From positions 1-64,000 of the forward strand of contig NZ_QSQT01000008.1 of the NCBI RefSeq assembly GCF_003437535.1: 64,000 nt of DNA, given 5' to 3'. The DNA comes from Phocaeicola plebeius (GTDB lineage Bacteria > Bacteroidota > Bacteroidia > Bacteroidales > Bacteroidaceae). The first letter of the stretch is position 1. Each line of letters opens with the position of its first letter. The position numbers and the translations under genes were made by a program. The notes below the pieces were generated by a model. The model was not told the DNA's origin. It made no database searches and saw nothing but the letters and a program-made list of their open reading frames with translations. This document shows, in pieces, positions 18,096 to 27,221 of this stretch.

Positions 18096-19448
18096 ATGGC
18101 AAATTTAATTAAGTTGCGTAAAGGCTTGGACATAAACCTGAAAGGTAAGGCGGCTGCGGAAGTGGTGGCTGTGAAAGAGCCGGGATTCTATACTCTGTGT
18201 CCCGATGATTTTACAGGCGTGACTCCGAAAGTGGTCGTGAAGGAACAGGAATATGTGATGGCCGGAGGACCCTTGTTTGTAGACAAGAATCATCCAGAAG
18301 TGAAATTTGTTTCGCCGGTAAGCGGCGTAGTGACAAGCGTGGAACGTGGGGCAAGACGCAAGGTGATGAGCATCACCGTGCAGGCTGCTACGGAACAGGA
18401 CTTTGAAGAATTCGGCAAGAAGAGCGTGGCTGCGCTTGACGGGGCTGCTGTAAAGGAAATGCTGCTGAATGCCGGTTTGTTCGCGTTTATCCGTCAGCGT
18501 CCGTATGACGTAGTAGCTGATCCGACTGTGGCACCTCGTGCTATCTTCGTTTCTGCATTCGACACAAACCCGCTGGCTCCAGAATTCGAACTGGCGCTTT
18601 CAGGCGAAGAAGCAAACTTCCAGACTGGATTGGATGCATTGGCTAAGATGGCCAAGACATACCTGAGTATCAGTGTAAATCAGAAATCACCGGCTTTGAC
18701 GCAGGCGAAGAACGTGGAAGTAACTGTATTTGACGGACCGCATCCTGCAGGTAACGTTGGTGTACAGATTAACCACATCGCTCCTGTAAACAAGGGTGAA
18801 ACAGTATGGACTATCGATCCGCAGGCTGTTATCTTCATCGGCCGTCTGTTCAATACGGGTCATGTAGACTTTACCCGCACGGTAGCAGTGACTGGTTCGG
18901 AAGTGCTCAAGCCTGCCTACGTGAAACTGAAAGTAGGTGCACTGCTGACAGGTGTGTTTGAAAACAACGTGACAAAAGACAAGGCTTTGCGTTACATCAG
19001 CGGTAACGTGCTCACTGGTAAGCAGATTTCTGCGAACGGTTATCTGGGAGCTTTTCACAGCCAGGTGACTGTGATTCCGGAAGGAAATGACGTGCACGAA
19101 ATGCTGGGTTGGATTATGCCGCGTTTCAATGACTTCAGTACCAGCCGTTCTTATTTCAGCTGGATGATGTGTAAAAAGAAAGAGTATGTGTTGGATGCCC
19201 GTGTGAAGGGTGGGGAACGCCACATGATCATGTCAAATGAATACGACCATGTACTTCCGATGGACATTCTGCCGGAATACCTGATTAAAGCCATCATTGC
19301 AGGAGATATTGACCGGATGGAGGCATTGGGTATTTATGAGGTAGCTCCGGAAGACTTTGCCTTGTGTGAATTTGTCTGCTCTTCAAAGATGGAACTGCAG
19401 CGTATTGTTCGCGACGGACTCGACATGCTCCGCCGTGAAATGTGTTAA
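18096..19448 (+). CDS. nqrA: Na+-translocating NADH:quinone reductase subunit A
   Basis: This 450-aa protein is the first gene of a complete six-gene nqr operon. NqrA is the cytoplasm-facing peripheral subunit implicated in quinone binding. It starts MANLIKLRKGLDINLKGKA, the usual NqrA N terminus, followed by the biotinyl/lipoyl-like fold (VKEPGFYTLCPDDFTGVTPK). The MIMSNEYDHVLPMDILPEYL region near the C terminus is also characteristic. Length matches the family. Confidence 0.96.
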   Translation: MANLIKLRKGLDINLKGKAAAEVVAVKEPGFYTLCPDDFTGVTPKVVVKEQEYVMAGGPLFVDKNHPEVKFVSPVSGVVTSVERGARRKVMSITVQAATEQDFEEFGKKSVAALDGAAVKEMLLNAGLFAFIRQRPYDVVADPTVAPRAIFVSAFDTNPLAPEFELALSGEEANFQTGLDALAKMAKTYLSISVNQKSPALTQAKNVEVTVFDGPHPAGNVGVQINHIAPVNKGETVWTIDPQAVIFIGRLFNTGHVDFTRTVAVTGSEVLKPAYVKLKVGALLTGVFENNVTKDKALRYISGNVLTGKQISANGYLGAFHSQVTVIPEGNDVHEMLGWIMPRFNDFSTSRSYFSWMMCKKKEYVLDARVKGGERHMIMSNEYDHVLPMDILPEYLIKAIIAGDIDRMEALGIYEVAPEDFALCEFVCSSKMELQRIVRDGLDMLRREMC

Positions 19449-19473
19449 TGCTAACTAAAACGATTATTAATAA

Positions 19474-20649
19474 ATGAACGCGTTAAGAAATTATCTCGAT
19501 AAGATAAAGCCTAACTTTGAAGAGGGAGGCAAATTTCATGCTTTTCGTTCTGTGTTCGACGGGTTTGAAACATTCCTGTTTGTTCCGAACACTACTTCGA
19601 AGACAGGTACGCACATCCACGATGCGATAGACAGCAAACGTATCATGTCGTTCGTGGTGATTGCGCTGATACCGGCCTTGTTGTTCGGTATGTATAATGT
19701 AGGTTACCAGCATTTCCATGCTACCAATGTAGAAGGAAGCTTCTGGGAAATGTTCGGCTATGGTTTCCTGGCTGTACTGCCGAAAATCATTGTATCCTAC
19801 GTGGTAGGTCTGGGTATCGAATTTGTGGTAGCCCAGTGGAAGAAGGAAGAAATTCAGGAAGGTTTCCTGGTTTCCGGTATGTTGATTCCGATGATTGTGC
19901 CGGTTGAGTGTCCGTTGTGGATGCTGGCCGTGGCTACTGCTTTCTCTGTGGTGTTTGCAAAGGAAGTGTTCGGTGGTACAGGTATGAATATCTTTAACCC
20001 TGCATTGATTACTCGTGCATTCTTGTTCTTTGCTTATCCGACCAAAATGTCTGGTGATACTGTATGGGTATCCAGCGACAGCATCTTTGGCTTGGGAAGC
20101 AATGTAGACGGTCTGACTGCTGCTACAGCACTTGGACAGGCTTCTACTGCAACTGATGCGATGGCATATCCTGCTTTCTCTTGGGATATGGTAACTGGTC
20201 TGATTCCGGGTTCTATCGGTGAAACCAGCGTAATCGCTATTGCTATCGGTGCGGTTATCCTGTTGTGGTCAGGTGTGGCAAGCTGGAAGACAATGTTGTC
20301 AGTATTTGTAGGTGGTGCGGTAATGGGATGGATTTTCAATACCATCGGTCCGGACACTGCAATGGCTAAGATGCCTTGGTATGAACACTTGTGCTTGGGT
20401 GGTTTCTGCTTCGGTGCTGTGTTTATGGCTACAGACCCTGTAACTTCTTCACGTACTGAAAACGGTAAGTTTGTATATGGCTTCCTGATTGGTGCCATGG
20501 CAATTATTATCCGTGTATTGAATCCGGGTTATCCTGAAGGTATGATGTTGGCTATCCTGCTGATGAACATCTTCGCTCCGCTGATTGACTACGTAGTAGT
20601 TCAGAATAACATTTCTCGCCGTGCAAAACGTGCTATGTCTAACAAATAA
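19474..20649 (+). CDS. nqrB: Na+-translocating NADH:quinone reductase subunit B
   Basis: This 391-aa polytopic subunit carries covalent FMN and forms part of the Na+ channel and quinone site. The segment VDGLTAATALGQAST corresponds to the region where FMN is attached to a Thr in NqrB. GGTGMNIFNPALITRAFLFF and MATDPVTSSRTENGK are also family motifs. It starts 25 bp after nqrA and ends 14 bp before nqrC. Confidence 0.96.
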   Translation: MNALRNYLDKIKPNFEEGGKFHAFRSVFDGFETFLFVPNTTSKTGTHIHDAIDSKRIMSFVVIALIPALLFGMYNVGYQHFHATNVEGSFWEMFGYGFLAVLPKIIVSYVVGLGIEFVVAQWKKEEIQEGFLVSGMLIPMIVPVECPLWMLAVATAFSVVFAKEVFGGTGMNIFNPALITRAFLFFAYPTKMSGDTVWVSSDSIFGLGSNVDGLTAATALGQASTATDAMAYPAFSWDMVTGLIPGSIGETSVIAIAIGAVILLWSGVASWKTMLSVFVGGAVMGWIFNTIGPDTAMAKMPWYEHLCLGGFCFGAVFMATDPVTSSRTENGKFVYGFLIGAMAIIIRVLNPGYPEGMMLAILLMNIFAPLIDYVVVQNNISRRAKRAMSNK

Positions 20650-20663
20650 AAACCGAAAATACA

Positions 20664-21344
20664 ATGAATACTAATAGTAACTCTTATACTATCATTTATG
20701 CTTCGGTAATGGTTGTTATCGTAGCATTCTTGCTGGCTTTCGTGAACTCTTCTTTGCGCGACTTGCAGGGAAAGAACGTAGAGCTGGATACAAAGAAGCA
20801 GATTCTTTCTTCACTGGGCATCAAAGGTGTGCAGGATGCAGAAGCTGAATTTGCTAAAGTGGTGAAATCGGATATGGTGGTAGCTGAAGACGGTACACTG
20901 ACTCCGTATGAAGGCGCTTTCGTGACTTCTTACGAAAAAGATTTCAAGGAAAACGGTCGTGCTCACATCTTCGTATGTGAAATCGAAGGACAGACTAAAT
21001 ATGTAATTCCGGTATACGGTGCCGGTCTTTGGGGTGCTATCTGGGGATATGTTGCCTTGAACGAAGACAAGAATACAGTATACGGAACTTACTTCTCTCA
21101 TGCGTCTGAAACTCCGGGTCTGGGAGCAGAAATTGCAGGAGATCATTTCCAGAGTGAATTTAAGGACAAGCATGTAATGGACGGTGAAGCCGTTGCACTG
21201 GGAGTTGTAAAGAACGGAAAAGTTGAAAATCCGGAATTCCAGGTAGACGGTATCTCTGGTGGTACAATCACTTCAGTTGGTGTAGATGCCATGTTGAAAG
21301 GATGTATGACACATTACGCTAAATTTTTAACATCTAAAGAATAA
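20664..21344 (+). CDS. nqrC: Na+-translocating NADH:quinone reductase subunit C
   Basis: This 226-aa protein has one N-terminal membrane helix (about residues 8-27) and a periplasmic FMN-binding domain. The flavinylation motif is seen as DGISGGTITSVGVDAML near residue 200, with the second Thr as the expected FMN-linked residue. Length is slightly below the Vibrio protein. It sits between nqrB and nqrD. Covalent flavinylation would need an ApbE enzyme, which is not in this window. Confidence 0.95.
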   Translation: MNTNSNSYTIIYASVMVVIVAFLLAFVNSSLRDLQGKNVELDTKKQILSSLGIKGVQDAEAEFAKVVKSDMVVAEDGTLTPYEGAFVTSYEKDFKENGRAHIFVCEIEGQTKYVIPVYGAGLWGAIWGYVALNEDKNTVYGTYFSHASETPGLGAEIAGDHFQSEFKDKHVMDGEAVALGVVKNGKVENPEFQVDGISGGTITSVGVDAMLKGCMTHYAKFLTSKE

Positions 21345-21358
21345 GGAGGAGAACGAAA

Positions 21359-21997
21359 ATGGGAAGTTTATTTTCAGCTAAAAACAGAGAAGTATTTTCT
21401 ACTCCTATAGGCATGAACAACCCGGTAACCGTACAGGTGTTGGGTATCTGTTCTGCACTGGCTGTAACCTCCAAACTGGAGCCGGCCATCGTGATGGGTC
21501 TTTCTGTAACCATTATTACTGCTTTTTCTAACGTAGTGATTTCTTTGTTGCGTAAGACAGTGCCTAACCGTATTCGTATCATCGTACAGCTGGTAGTTGT
21601 AGCTGCTTTGGTAACTATCGTAAGTGAGTTGCTGAAAGCTTTTGCCTACGACGTGAGCGTACAGTTGTCTGTATACGTAGGTTTGATCATTACCAACTGT
21701 ATCCTGATGGGACGTCTGGAAGCATTTGCTATGTCAAACGGTCCGTGGGAATCATGCCTTGATGGTATTGGTAACGGTCTGGGTTATGCCAAGATTCTGG
21801 TAATCGTTGCATTCTTCCGTGAATTGCTGGGTTCAGGAACACTGTTGGGCTTCAACATCCTGAACTATGAGGCTGTAAAGAATGCCGGTTATGTAAACAA
21901 CGGTTTGATGTTGATGCCGCCGATGGCTTTGATCATCGTAGCTTGCCTGATCTGGTATCAGCGTGCAAAACACAAAGAGTTGCAAGAAAAAGAATAA
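21359..21997 (+). CDS. nqrD: Na+-translocating NADH:quinone reductase subunit D
   Basis: This 212-aa integral membrane protein of the NqrD/RnfE family is preceded by a strong AAGGAGGAG ribosome-binding site. It has six predicted helices, with the conserved LTNCI-type Cys motif here as IITNCILMGRLEAFAMSNGPW. NqrD and NqrE together hold the intramembrane iron centre between inverted-topology halves. It starts 14 bp after nqrC. Confidence 0.95.
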   Translation: MGSLFSAKNREVFSTPIGMNNPVTVQVLGICSALAVTSKLEPAIVMGLSVTIITAFSNVVISLLRKTVPNRIRIIVQLVVVAALVTIVSELLKAFAYDVSVQLSVYVGLIITNCILMGRLEAFAMSNGPWESCLDGIGNGLGYAKILVIVAFFRELLGSGTLLGFNILNYEAVKNAGYVNNGLMLMPPMALIIVACLIWYQRAKHKELQEKE

Positions 21998-22033
21998 TTA
22001 TTAACCAACAACGGAAATTAAAAATCCAGAATT

Positions 22034-22657
22034 ATGGAACATTTTTTTAGTTTATTGGTCCGCTCAATCTTTGTGGACAATATGATATTTGCGTTCTTCC
22101 TGGGTATGTGTTCATACCTGGCGGTATCGAAGAACGTGAAGACTGCCCTCGGTCTGGGTATCGCCGTAACTTTCGTGCTGGTGGTTACCTTGCCGGTGAA
22201 CTACCTTCTGCAGACGAAGGTACTGGCTGCCGACGGCATTCTGGGAATTGACTTGAGCTTCCTTAGCTTCATTCTTTTCATTGCCGTAATTGCGGCTATC
22301 GTTCAGCTGGTAGAAATGATTGTAGAACGCTTCAGTCCTTCACTGTATGCGTCACTGGGTATCTTCCTGCCGTTGATTGCTGTAAACTGTGCCATCATGG
22401 GTGCTTCTCTGTTCATGCAGCAGCGTATCACTCTGAGCCCGTCTGATGCTAAATACATCGGCGATATCTGGGATTCTATCTCTTACGCACTGGGTTCAGG
22501 TATCGGCTGGTTGCTGGCTATCGTAGGTCTGGCTGCTATCCGTGAAAAAATGGCTTACTCTGACGTACCTGCTCCGCTGAAAGGCTTGGGCATCACATTC
22601 ATCACTGTAGGTCTGATGGCAATGGCATTTATGTGTTTCTCTGGTTTGAACATCTAA
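22034..22657 (+). CDS. nqrE: Na+-translocating NADH:quinone reductase subunit E
   Basis: This 207-aa integral membrane protein is homologous to NqrD in inverted topology. The motifs [21 protein letters not shown] and [17 protein letters not shown] carry the Cys residues expected to ligate the intramembrane iron centre. Length and order (after nqrD, before nqrF) are standard. Confidence 0.95.
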   Translation: MEHFFSLLVRSIFVDNMIFAFFLGMCSYLAVSKNVKTALGLGIAVTFVLVVTLPVNYLLQTKVLAADGILGIDLSFLSFILFIAVIAAIVQLVEMIVERFSPSLYASLGIFLPLIAVNCAIMGASLFMQQRITLSPSDAKYIGDIWDSISYALGSGIGWLLAIVGLAAIREKMAYSDVPAPLKGLGITFITVGLMAMAFMCFSGLNI

Positions 22658-22675
22658 TAGGAAAGGAATAAGACA

Positions 22676-23944
22676 ATGGATATGAATTTTATTTTAGCAA
22701 GCATTGGAGTATTCCTCGTGACTATTCTGGTGCTGGTAGTCATCCTGCTGGTTGCAAAGAATTTCCTCGTTGCTTCCGGTAATGTGAAACTGACTATCAA
22801 CGGCGATAAGGATATGGAAGTAGAGTCTGGCTCTACATTGCTGAACACATTGGCCGTAAACGGAGTGTTCTTGCCTTCAGCTTGTGGTGGTAAGGGGTCT
22901 TGCGGACAGTGTAAATGTCAGGTAGTAGAAGGTGGAGGCGAAATCCTGCCTTCTGAGGTGAGCCACTTCAGCCGTAAACAGCAGAAAGACCACTGGCGTC
23001 TGGGCTGTCAGGTGAAAGTGAAGGGAGATATGGCTATCAAGGTTCCTGAATCTGTAATGGGTGTAAAGGAATACGAATGTACAGTTATCTCCAACAAGAA
23101 CGTGGCTACCTTTATCAAAGAGTTCAAAGTGCAGTTGCCTAAGGGTGCGCACATGGACTTTATCCCGGGTTCATACGCACAGATTAAGATTCCTAAATTC
23201 GAAATGGATTACAACAAGGATATCGACAAAGATCTTATCGGTGCTGAATACTTGCCTGCATGGGAAAAATTCGGTTTGTTCGGTCTGAAATGTAAGAACG
23301 AAGAAGAAACTATCCGTGCTTACTCTATGGCTAACTACCCTGCAGAAGGTGACGTGTTCATGTTGACAGTTCGTATCGCAACTCCTCCGTTCAAGCCAGA
23401 CCGCAGCGGATTCATGGATGTAAATCCGGGTATCGCTTCTTCTTATATCTTTACCCTGAAACCGGGTGACAAGGTATTGATGAGTGGTCCTTACGGAGAC
23501 TTCCATCCGATTTTCGATTCTAAGAAGGAAATGATCTGGGTAGGTGGTGGTGCCGGTATGGCTCCGCTTCGTGCACAGATTATGCACATGACTCGTACAT
23601 TGCATACTACTGACCGTGAATTGCATTACTTCTATGGTGCGCGTGCGTTGAACGAAGTGTTCTATCTGGACGACTTCTTGAAACTGGAAAAAGACTTCCC
23701 GAACTTCCACTTCCATCTGGCTCTGGACCGTCCGGACCCTGCAGCCGATGCAGCTGGCGTGAAGTATACAGCAGGATTCGTTCATCAGGTAATGTTGAAC
23801 ACTTACTTGAAAGACCACGAAGCTCCGGAAGACATCGAATACTACATGTGTGGTCCTGGTCCGATGTCGAAGGCAGTTGTCGCTATGCTGGATAGCCTCG
23901 GCGTAGAAGAATCTTCTATCATGTATGATAACTTCGGTGGATAA
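22676..23944 (+). CDS. nqrF: Na+-translocating NADH:quinone reductase subunit F
   Basis: This 422-aa subunit is the NADH-oxidising entry point. It has one N-terminal helix, a ferredoxin-type 2Fe-2S domain (CGGKGSCGQCKCQV and LGCQ supply the four Cys), an FAD domain (IRAYSMANYP) and an NADH domain (WVGGGAGMAPLRAQ, YYMCGPGPMSKAV, ending YDNFGG). It is the last gene of the operon and is followed by a strong terminator at 23972-24007. Confidence 0.97.
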   Translation: MDMNFILASIGVFLVTILVLVVILLVAKNFLVASGNVKLTINGDKDMEVESGSTLLNTLAVNGVFLPSACGGKGSCGQCKCQVVEGGGEILPSEVSHFSRKQQKDHWRLGCQVKVKGDMAIKVPESVMGVKEYECTVISNKNVATFIKEFKVQLPKGAHMDFIPGSYAQIKIPKFEMDYNKDIDKDLIGAEYLPAWEKFGLFGLKCKNEEETIRAYSMANYPAEGDVFMLTVRIATPPFKPDRSGFMDVNPGIASSYIFTLKPGDKVLMSGPYGDFHPIFDSKKEMIWVGGGAGMAPLRAQIMHMTRTLHTTDRELHYFYGARALNEVFYLDDFLKLEKDFPNFHFHLALDRPDPAADAAGVKYTAGFVHQVMLNTYLKDHEAPEDIEYYMCGPGPMSKAVVAMLDSLGVEESSIMYDNFGG

Positions 23945-23971
23945 TCCGCAGAATTTATGACATAATGAAGC

Positions 23972-24009
23972 AAAAGGCTTTCAGGAAATATCCTGAAAGC
24001 CTTTTTTAT
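23972..24009 (+). terminator. Terminator of the nqr operon
   Basis: A perfect 15-bp stem (23972-23986 with 23991-24005, four-base loop) is followed by T residues, 27 bp after the nqrF stop. Confidence 0.9.
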
Positions 24010-24156
24010 GCGGATACGGTTCAAAGGGTAATCAATAGAAAGTGAAATGAAGCTTTATATTACAAAAATGTGAATAAATTGTTCATTTTGCTATACCTTT
24101 CTTGATATACGTCAATAAATGATAGGGGTAGAGCAACTTTCTTTGTAGTTTATTTT

Positions 24157-24172
24157 TATGTTGTCCAACATA
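24157..24172. promoter_or_regulatory. Palindrome TATGTTGTCCAACATA, possible operator
   Basis: This is a near-perfect dyad (ATGTTG-NN-CAACAT) immediately ahead of a TATCTTTG -7 match, about 100 bp before the 24270 gene. The same half-sites occur at 33767-33782 in the uxaC/uxaB gap. The rest of the 325-bp gap 23945-24269 holds the nqr terminator, A+T-rich sequence and two TTTAGGTAA direct repeats near 24230-24260, but no further gene. Confidence 0.4.
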
Positions 24173-24269
24173 TCCTTATCTTTGTAGCGGTAAAAGGAAA
24201 AAAGCTCGAGCTAAGCTAGATTTTGAATTATTTAGGTAACAAAGTTTTTAGGTAAAAGATTTTAAAGGT

Positions 24270-24635
24270 ATGAAAAGATTAGGATTAACATTAGCAGCCG
24301 CATTGGTATTTTCAGTTTCTATGTTTGCAGAAGGTGTACAGGATAACAATGCACAGAAATGGAATGGTTCAATCAACAAGTCAAAGCTGACTAAATATTT
24401 GAATCTTTCATCTAACCAGCATGAAAAAGTTGCTGACATCTGCGACTACTTTGAACAGGAAATGACTCGTGCAAACGCATCAAAGACAGATAACAAAGAA
24501 AAAGTTCGTAAAGCTGTTTACGGTAACTTGAAATTGATGAAGCAGACGCTGGACGACAAGCAGTATTCTAACTATGTTCGTCTGATGGCCATGACACTGC
24601 GCAACAAAGGCATCGACTTGAACGAAGCAAAATAA
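24270..24635 (+). CDS. Small secreted protein, function unknown
   Basis: This 121-aa protein starts with a signal peptide (MKRLGLTLAAALVFSVSMFA, cleavage near FA/EG), followed by a mostly helical, Lys-rich mature part (LTKYLNLSSNQHEKVADICD, LKLMKQTLDDKQYSNYVRLM). It has no lipobox and no Cys pair. The helical layout resembles small LTXXQ/Spy-like or DUF-type periplasmic proteins of Bacteroides, but I cannot assign it. It has its own leader of about 100 bp and a terminator, so it is monocistronic. Confidence 0.75.
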   Translation: MKRLGLTLAAALVFSVSMFAEGVQDNNAQKWNGSINKSKLTKYLNLSSNQHEKVADICDYFEQEMTRANASKTDNKEKVRKAVYGNLKLMKQTLDDKQYSNYVRLMAMTLRNKGIDLNEAK

Positions 24636-24658
24636 AGAGAGATTAATACATAGGAAGG

Positions 24659-24697
24659 GCCCCGGAGATTTGCATAAGGTTTTCCGGGGCTCTTTTT
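24659..24697. terminator. Bidirectional terminator between convergent genes
   Basis: GCCCCGGA (24659-24666) pairs with TCCGGGGC (24683-24690), followed by TCTTTTT. It lies between the small secreted protein gene and the convergent AGCS symporter gene. Confidence 0.75.
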
Positions 24698-24707
24698 ATA
24701 CAGAAAT

Positions 24708-26063
24708 TTATTCTTCGTGATAGTCGTTCAAGCGATTGTTCCATAGATATTTACGCGTTTCGCTGACAACCACTCCCGACAGCAGAACCAATGAGATGAG
24801 ATTAGGAATAGCCATGAGGGCATTTACCACGTCAGCAAAGTTCCACACAAGAGTGAGGTTGATGACGGAACCCACGTAAATCATCAGAATCCACATCAGA
24901 CGATAGGCAAACATGATTTTCTTTCCACCCAGGTATTCTACAGCTTTCTGTGAGTAATAGGTCCATCCTAAAATGGTGCTGAAGGCAAAAGTGACGATAC
25001 CAAACGAAAGGATGGGAGTACCGATGTAGGGGATTTTGGCAAAAGCCATCTTGGTGAGTGCCGCGTCGCTGGTATAATCAATGTCCGGATAGGCCAGGAT
25101 ACTGCTTACCAGTACAAGTCCTGTCAGTGCACATATCACGACCGTATCCCAGAAAGTCCCGGTAGAGGAGACCAGTGCCTGACGTACGGGGTTGCGTGTC
25201 TGTGCTGCGGCGGCTACAATCGGTGCGGAACCCAGTCCTGATTCGTTGGAGAATAGTCCGCGGGCAATACCGTATCGGGCAGCCATCATGACCGTGGTTC
25301 CTACGAATCCGCTGCCGGCCGCCCGTGCTGAAAAGGCAGACTCAAAAATCAGCCGGAAAGATTCTCCTAAATAGGCATGGTTAACAATCAGAATATAAAT
25401 ACATCCTCCTACATAGAGTAAGGCCATAATGGGTACGAGGCCCATACAGACTCTGGCGATGCTCTTTACTCCGCCGATGACTACCAAAGCCGTGAGAATA
25501 CTCATCAGAATGCCTGTCAGGTGAGGAGATACTCCGTACGATTCATTCAGCAGCAGGGAAATAGAGTTGGCCTGTACCGTGTTGCCGATACCGAAAGCAG
25601 CCAGTGCGGTAAAGATACAGAACAGAACTCCGAGCCATTTCAATCCTAAGCCGCGTTCCAGTGCATACATCGGTCCGCCAATCATCTCGCCCGACGAATT
25701 CTTTATGCGGTATTTTACGGCCAGAAGCCCTTCAGCGTATTTGGTCGACATGCCCAGTACACCTGTCAGCCAGCACCAGAATACGGCACCCGGTCCGCCT
25801 AATGCGACGGCGGTCGCTACTCCAATGATGTTTCCGGTCCCGATGGTAGCTGCCAGTGAAGTGGCCAGTGCTCCGAACTGGCTGACATCGCCTCCTGCAT
25901 CTTTATCCTTGCTTACAGAGAGTCGTAAGGCCTTGAGGATATGTAACTGCGGAAAACGCAACCGGATGGTGAGATAAAGATGGGTGCCCAGGAGCATGAT
26001 AATCATGGACCATCCCCACATAAACGAACTGATTTCTTGCACAATTTTTGTAAGCTGTTCCAT
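24708..26063 (-). CDS. Sodium:alanine/glycine symporter (AGCS family)
   Basis: This 451-aa polytopic inner-membrane protein imports Ala or Gly with Na+. AGCS hallmarks are AATIGTGNIIGVATAVALGGPGAVFW-type sequence near residue 75-100 and ARGLFSNESGLGSAPI near 270. ATG 26063 was chosen over an upstream in-frame ATG at 26090 because the -7 box at 26088-26095 would place the upstream ATG at or before the transcript start. It is convergent with the small secreted protein and uses the Na+ gradient made by Nqr. Confidence 0.92.
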   Translation of the reverse strand: MEQLTKIVQEISSFMWGWSMIIMLLGTHLYLTIRLRFPQLHILKALRLSVSKDKDAGGDVSQFGALATSLAATIGTGNIIGVATAVALGGPGAVFWCWLTGVLGMSTKYAEGLLAVKYRIKNSSGEMIGGPMYALERGLGLKWLGVLFCIFTALAAFGIGNTVQANSISLLLNESYGVSPHLTGILMSILTALVVIGGVKSIARVCMGLVPIMALLYVGGCIYILIVNHAYLGESFRLIFESAFSARAAGSGFVGTTVMMAARYGIARGLFSNESGLGSAPIVAAAAQTRNPVRQALVSSTGTFWDTVVICALTGLVLVSSILAYPDIDYTSDAALTKMAFAKIPYIGTPILSFGIVTFAFSTILGWTYYSQKAVEYLGGKKIMFAYRLMWILMIYVGSVINLTLVWNFADVVNALMAIPNLISLVLLSGVVVSETRKYLWNNRLNDYHEE

Positions 26064-26087
26064 TTTCTGTTTGTTTTGATTTTGTCG

Positions 26088-26095
26088 CAAAAGTA
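26088..26095 (-). promoter_or_regulatory. Putative -7 box (TACTTTTG) of the AGCS gene
   Basis: The minus strand reads TACTTTTG, matching TAnnTTTG, 25 bp ahead of ATG 26063. A TTTG at the usual spacing is not clear. Confidence 0.45.
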
Positions 26096-26309
26096 TAAAT
26101 AATAAATCAAAAAGGATATATTATTTTGGAAAATGATGTCATAATATAATTTTTACATTAAATTATCTCTCATTTTGAAATCGTTTTTATGCATGGGATT
26201 TCAGTTGGTTTACTATGCGTATTTCCTTTCCTACAAAACTCTGCGGATTTTCCTTGCGGCATTATCGGGTTTTATGTACTTTCGAATGAATAATTTACAT
26301 AAAGAAGAT

Positions 26310-27221
26310 ATGAATTTCAAGAAAATAGTAGCCGTAGACGAGACGTTGCTGAATGAAGCGGCGCTCAAACAATTGAAAACAATAGGGGAAGAAGTGGTTG
26401 TATATCATGATTTTCCTACTGAAGAAGAGGAAGTAATCCGCCGTATTGGCAATGCCGATTGCCTGCTGGTATCTTTCCGTACGCCTATCCGTCGGTCTGT
26501 GCTGGATGCTTGTCCGAATATCCGTTATATAGGCATGTGCTGTACGCTCTATAACCCGGAAAGTTCGAATGTTGATGTGATAGAGGCCCGCAAAAGGGGA
26601 ATTATGGTGTTAGGAGTGAAAGATTATGGTGATGAAGGTGTGGTGGAATATGTGGTCAGTGAACTGGTGCGTCTGCTCCATGGTTTTGGTAATGTACGCT
26701 GGCTGGAAGAAAGTACGGAACTGACAGGACGTAAGGTGGGAATCATTGGTCTGGGAAAGACCGGAGGAATGATTGCTGAAGCCATGCGGTTTTTCGGTGC
26801 CGAGGTGCTGTACTACAGCCGTACCCGTAAAGCGGAAGCCGAAGCAAAAGGCATTGCCTATCGCCCGTTGGCCGATTTGCTGAAGGAAGCGGAAATCGTA
26901 TGCACCTGCCTGCCACGCAATAATTACTTGCTGGGTGATCCGGAATTTGCCTTGATGGGAGACCGTAAGATACTGGTAAATACGTCTGTAGGACCTACTT
27001 TTGAGATAGATGCCCTGAAGAAATGGCTGGGAACATGCAAGCACAGCTATTACTTGTGTGATGCGACCGGCATGGGCGTGGCTCGTGATGCTCTGAAGGA
27101 TATTCCGAATGTGCTGTACACGCCTTATATATCCGGAAAATCCGTTCAAAGCGTAGAGCGTTTGTCGCAGAAAGCCCTGGCCAATATCAGGACTTTTCTT
27201 TCAGAAGTTCCTCAAGTTTAA
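26310..27221 (+). CDS. D-2-hydroxyacid dehydrogenase-like protein with atypical active site
   Basis: This 303-aa protein starts MNFKKIVAVDETLLNE (ATG 26310 after AAAGAAGA; in-frame codons back to 26175 encode an unlikely hydrophobic lead). It has the two-domain D-2-hydroxyacid dehydrogenase layout with an NAD-binding loop GIIGLGKTGGMIAEAM. The usual NxARG is NTSVGPTFEID here, and the catalytic His region TPHxxG is TPYISGKS, so the expected Arg and His are missing. I recall Bacteroides orthologues with the same departures, so this is probably a subfamily trait rather than decay. The 3' end overlaps convergent uvrB by 35 bp. The substrate is unknown. Confidence 0.8.
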   Translation: MNFKKIVAVDETLLNEAALKQLKTIGEEVVVYHDFPTEEEEVIRRIGNADCLLVSFRTPIRRSVLDACPNIRYIGMCCTLYNPESSNVDVIEARKRGIMVLGVKDYGDEGVVEYVVSELVRLLHGFGNVRWLEESTELTGRKVGIIGLGKTGGMIAEAMRFFGAEVLYYSRTRKAEAEAKGIAYRPLADLLKEAEIVCTCLPRNNYLLGDPEFALMGDRKILVNTSVGPTFEIDALKKWLGTCKHSYYLCDATGMGVARDALKDIPNVLYTPYISGKSVQSVERLSQKALANIRTFLSEVPQV

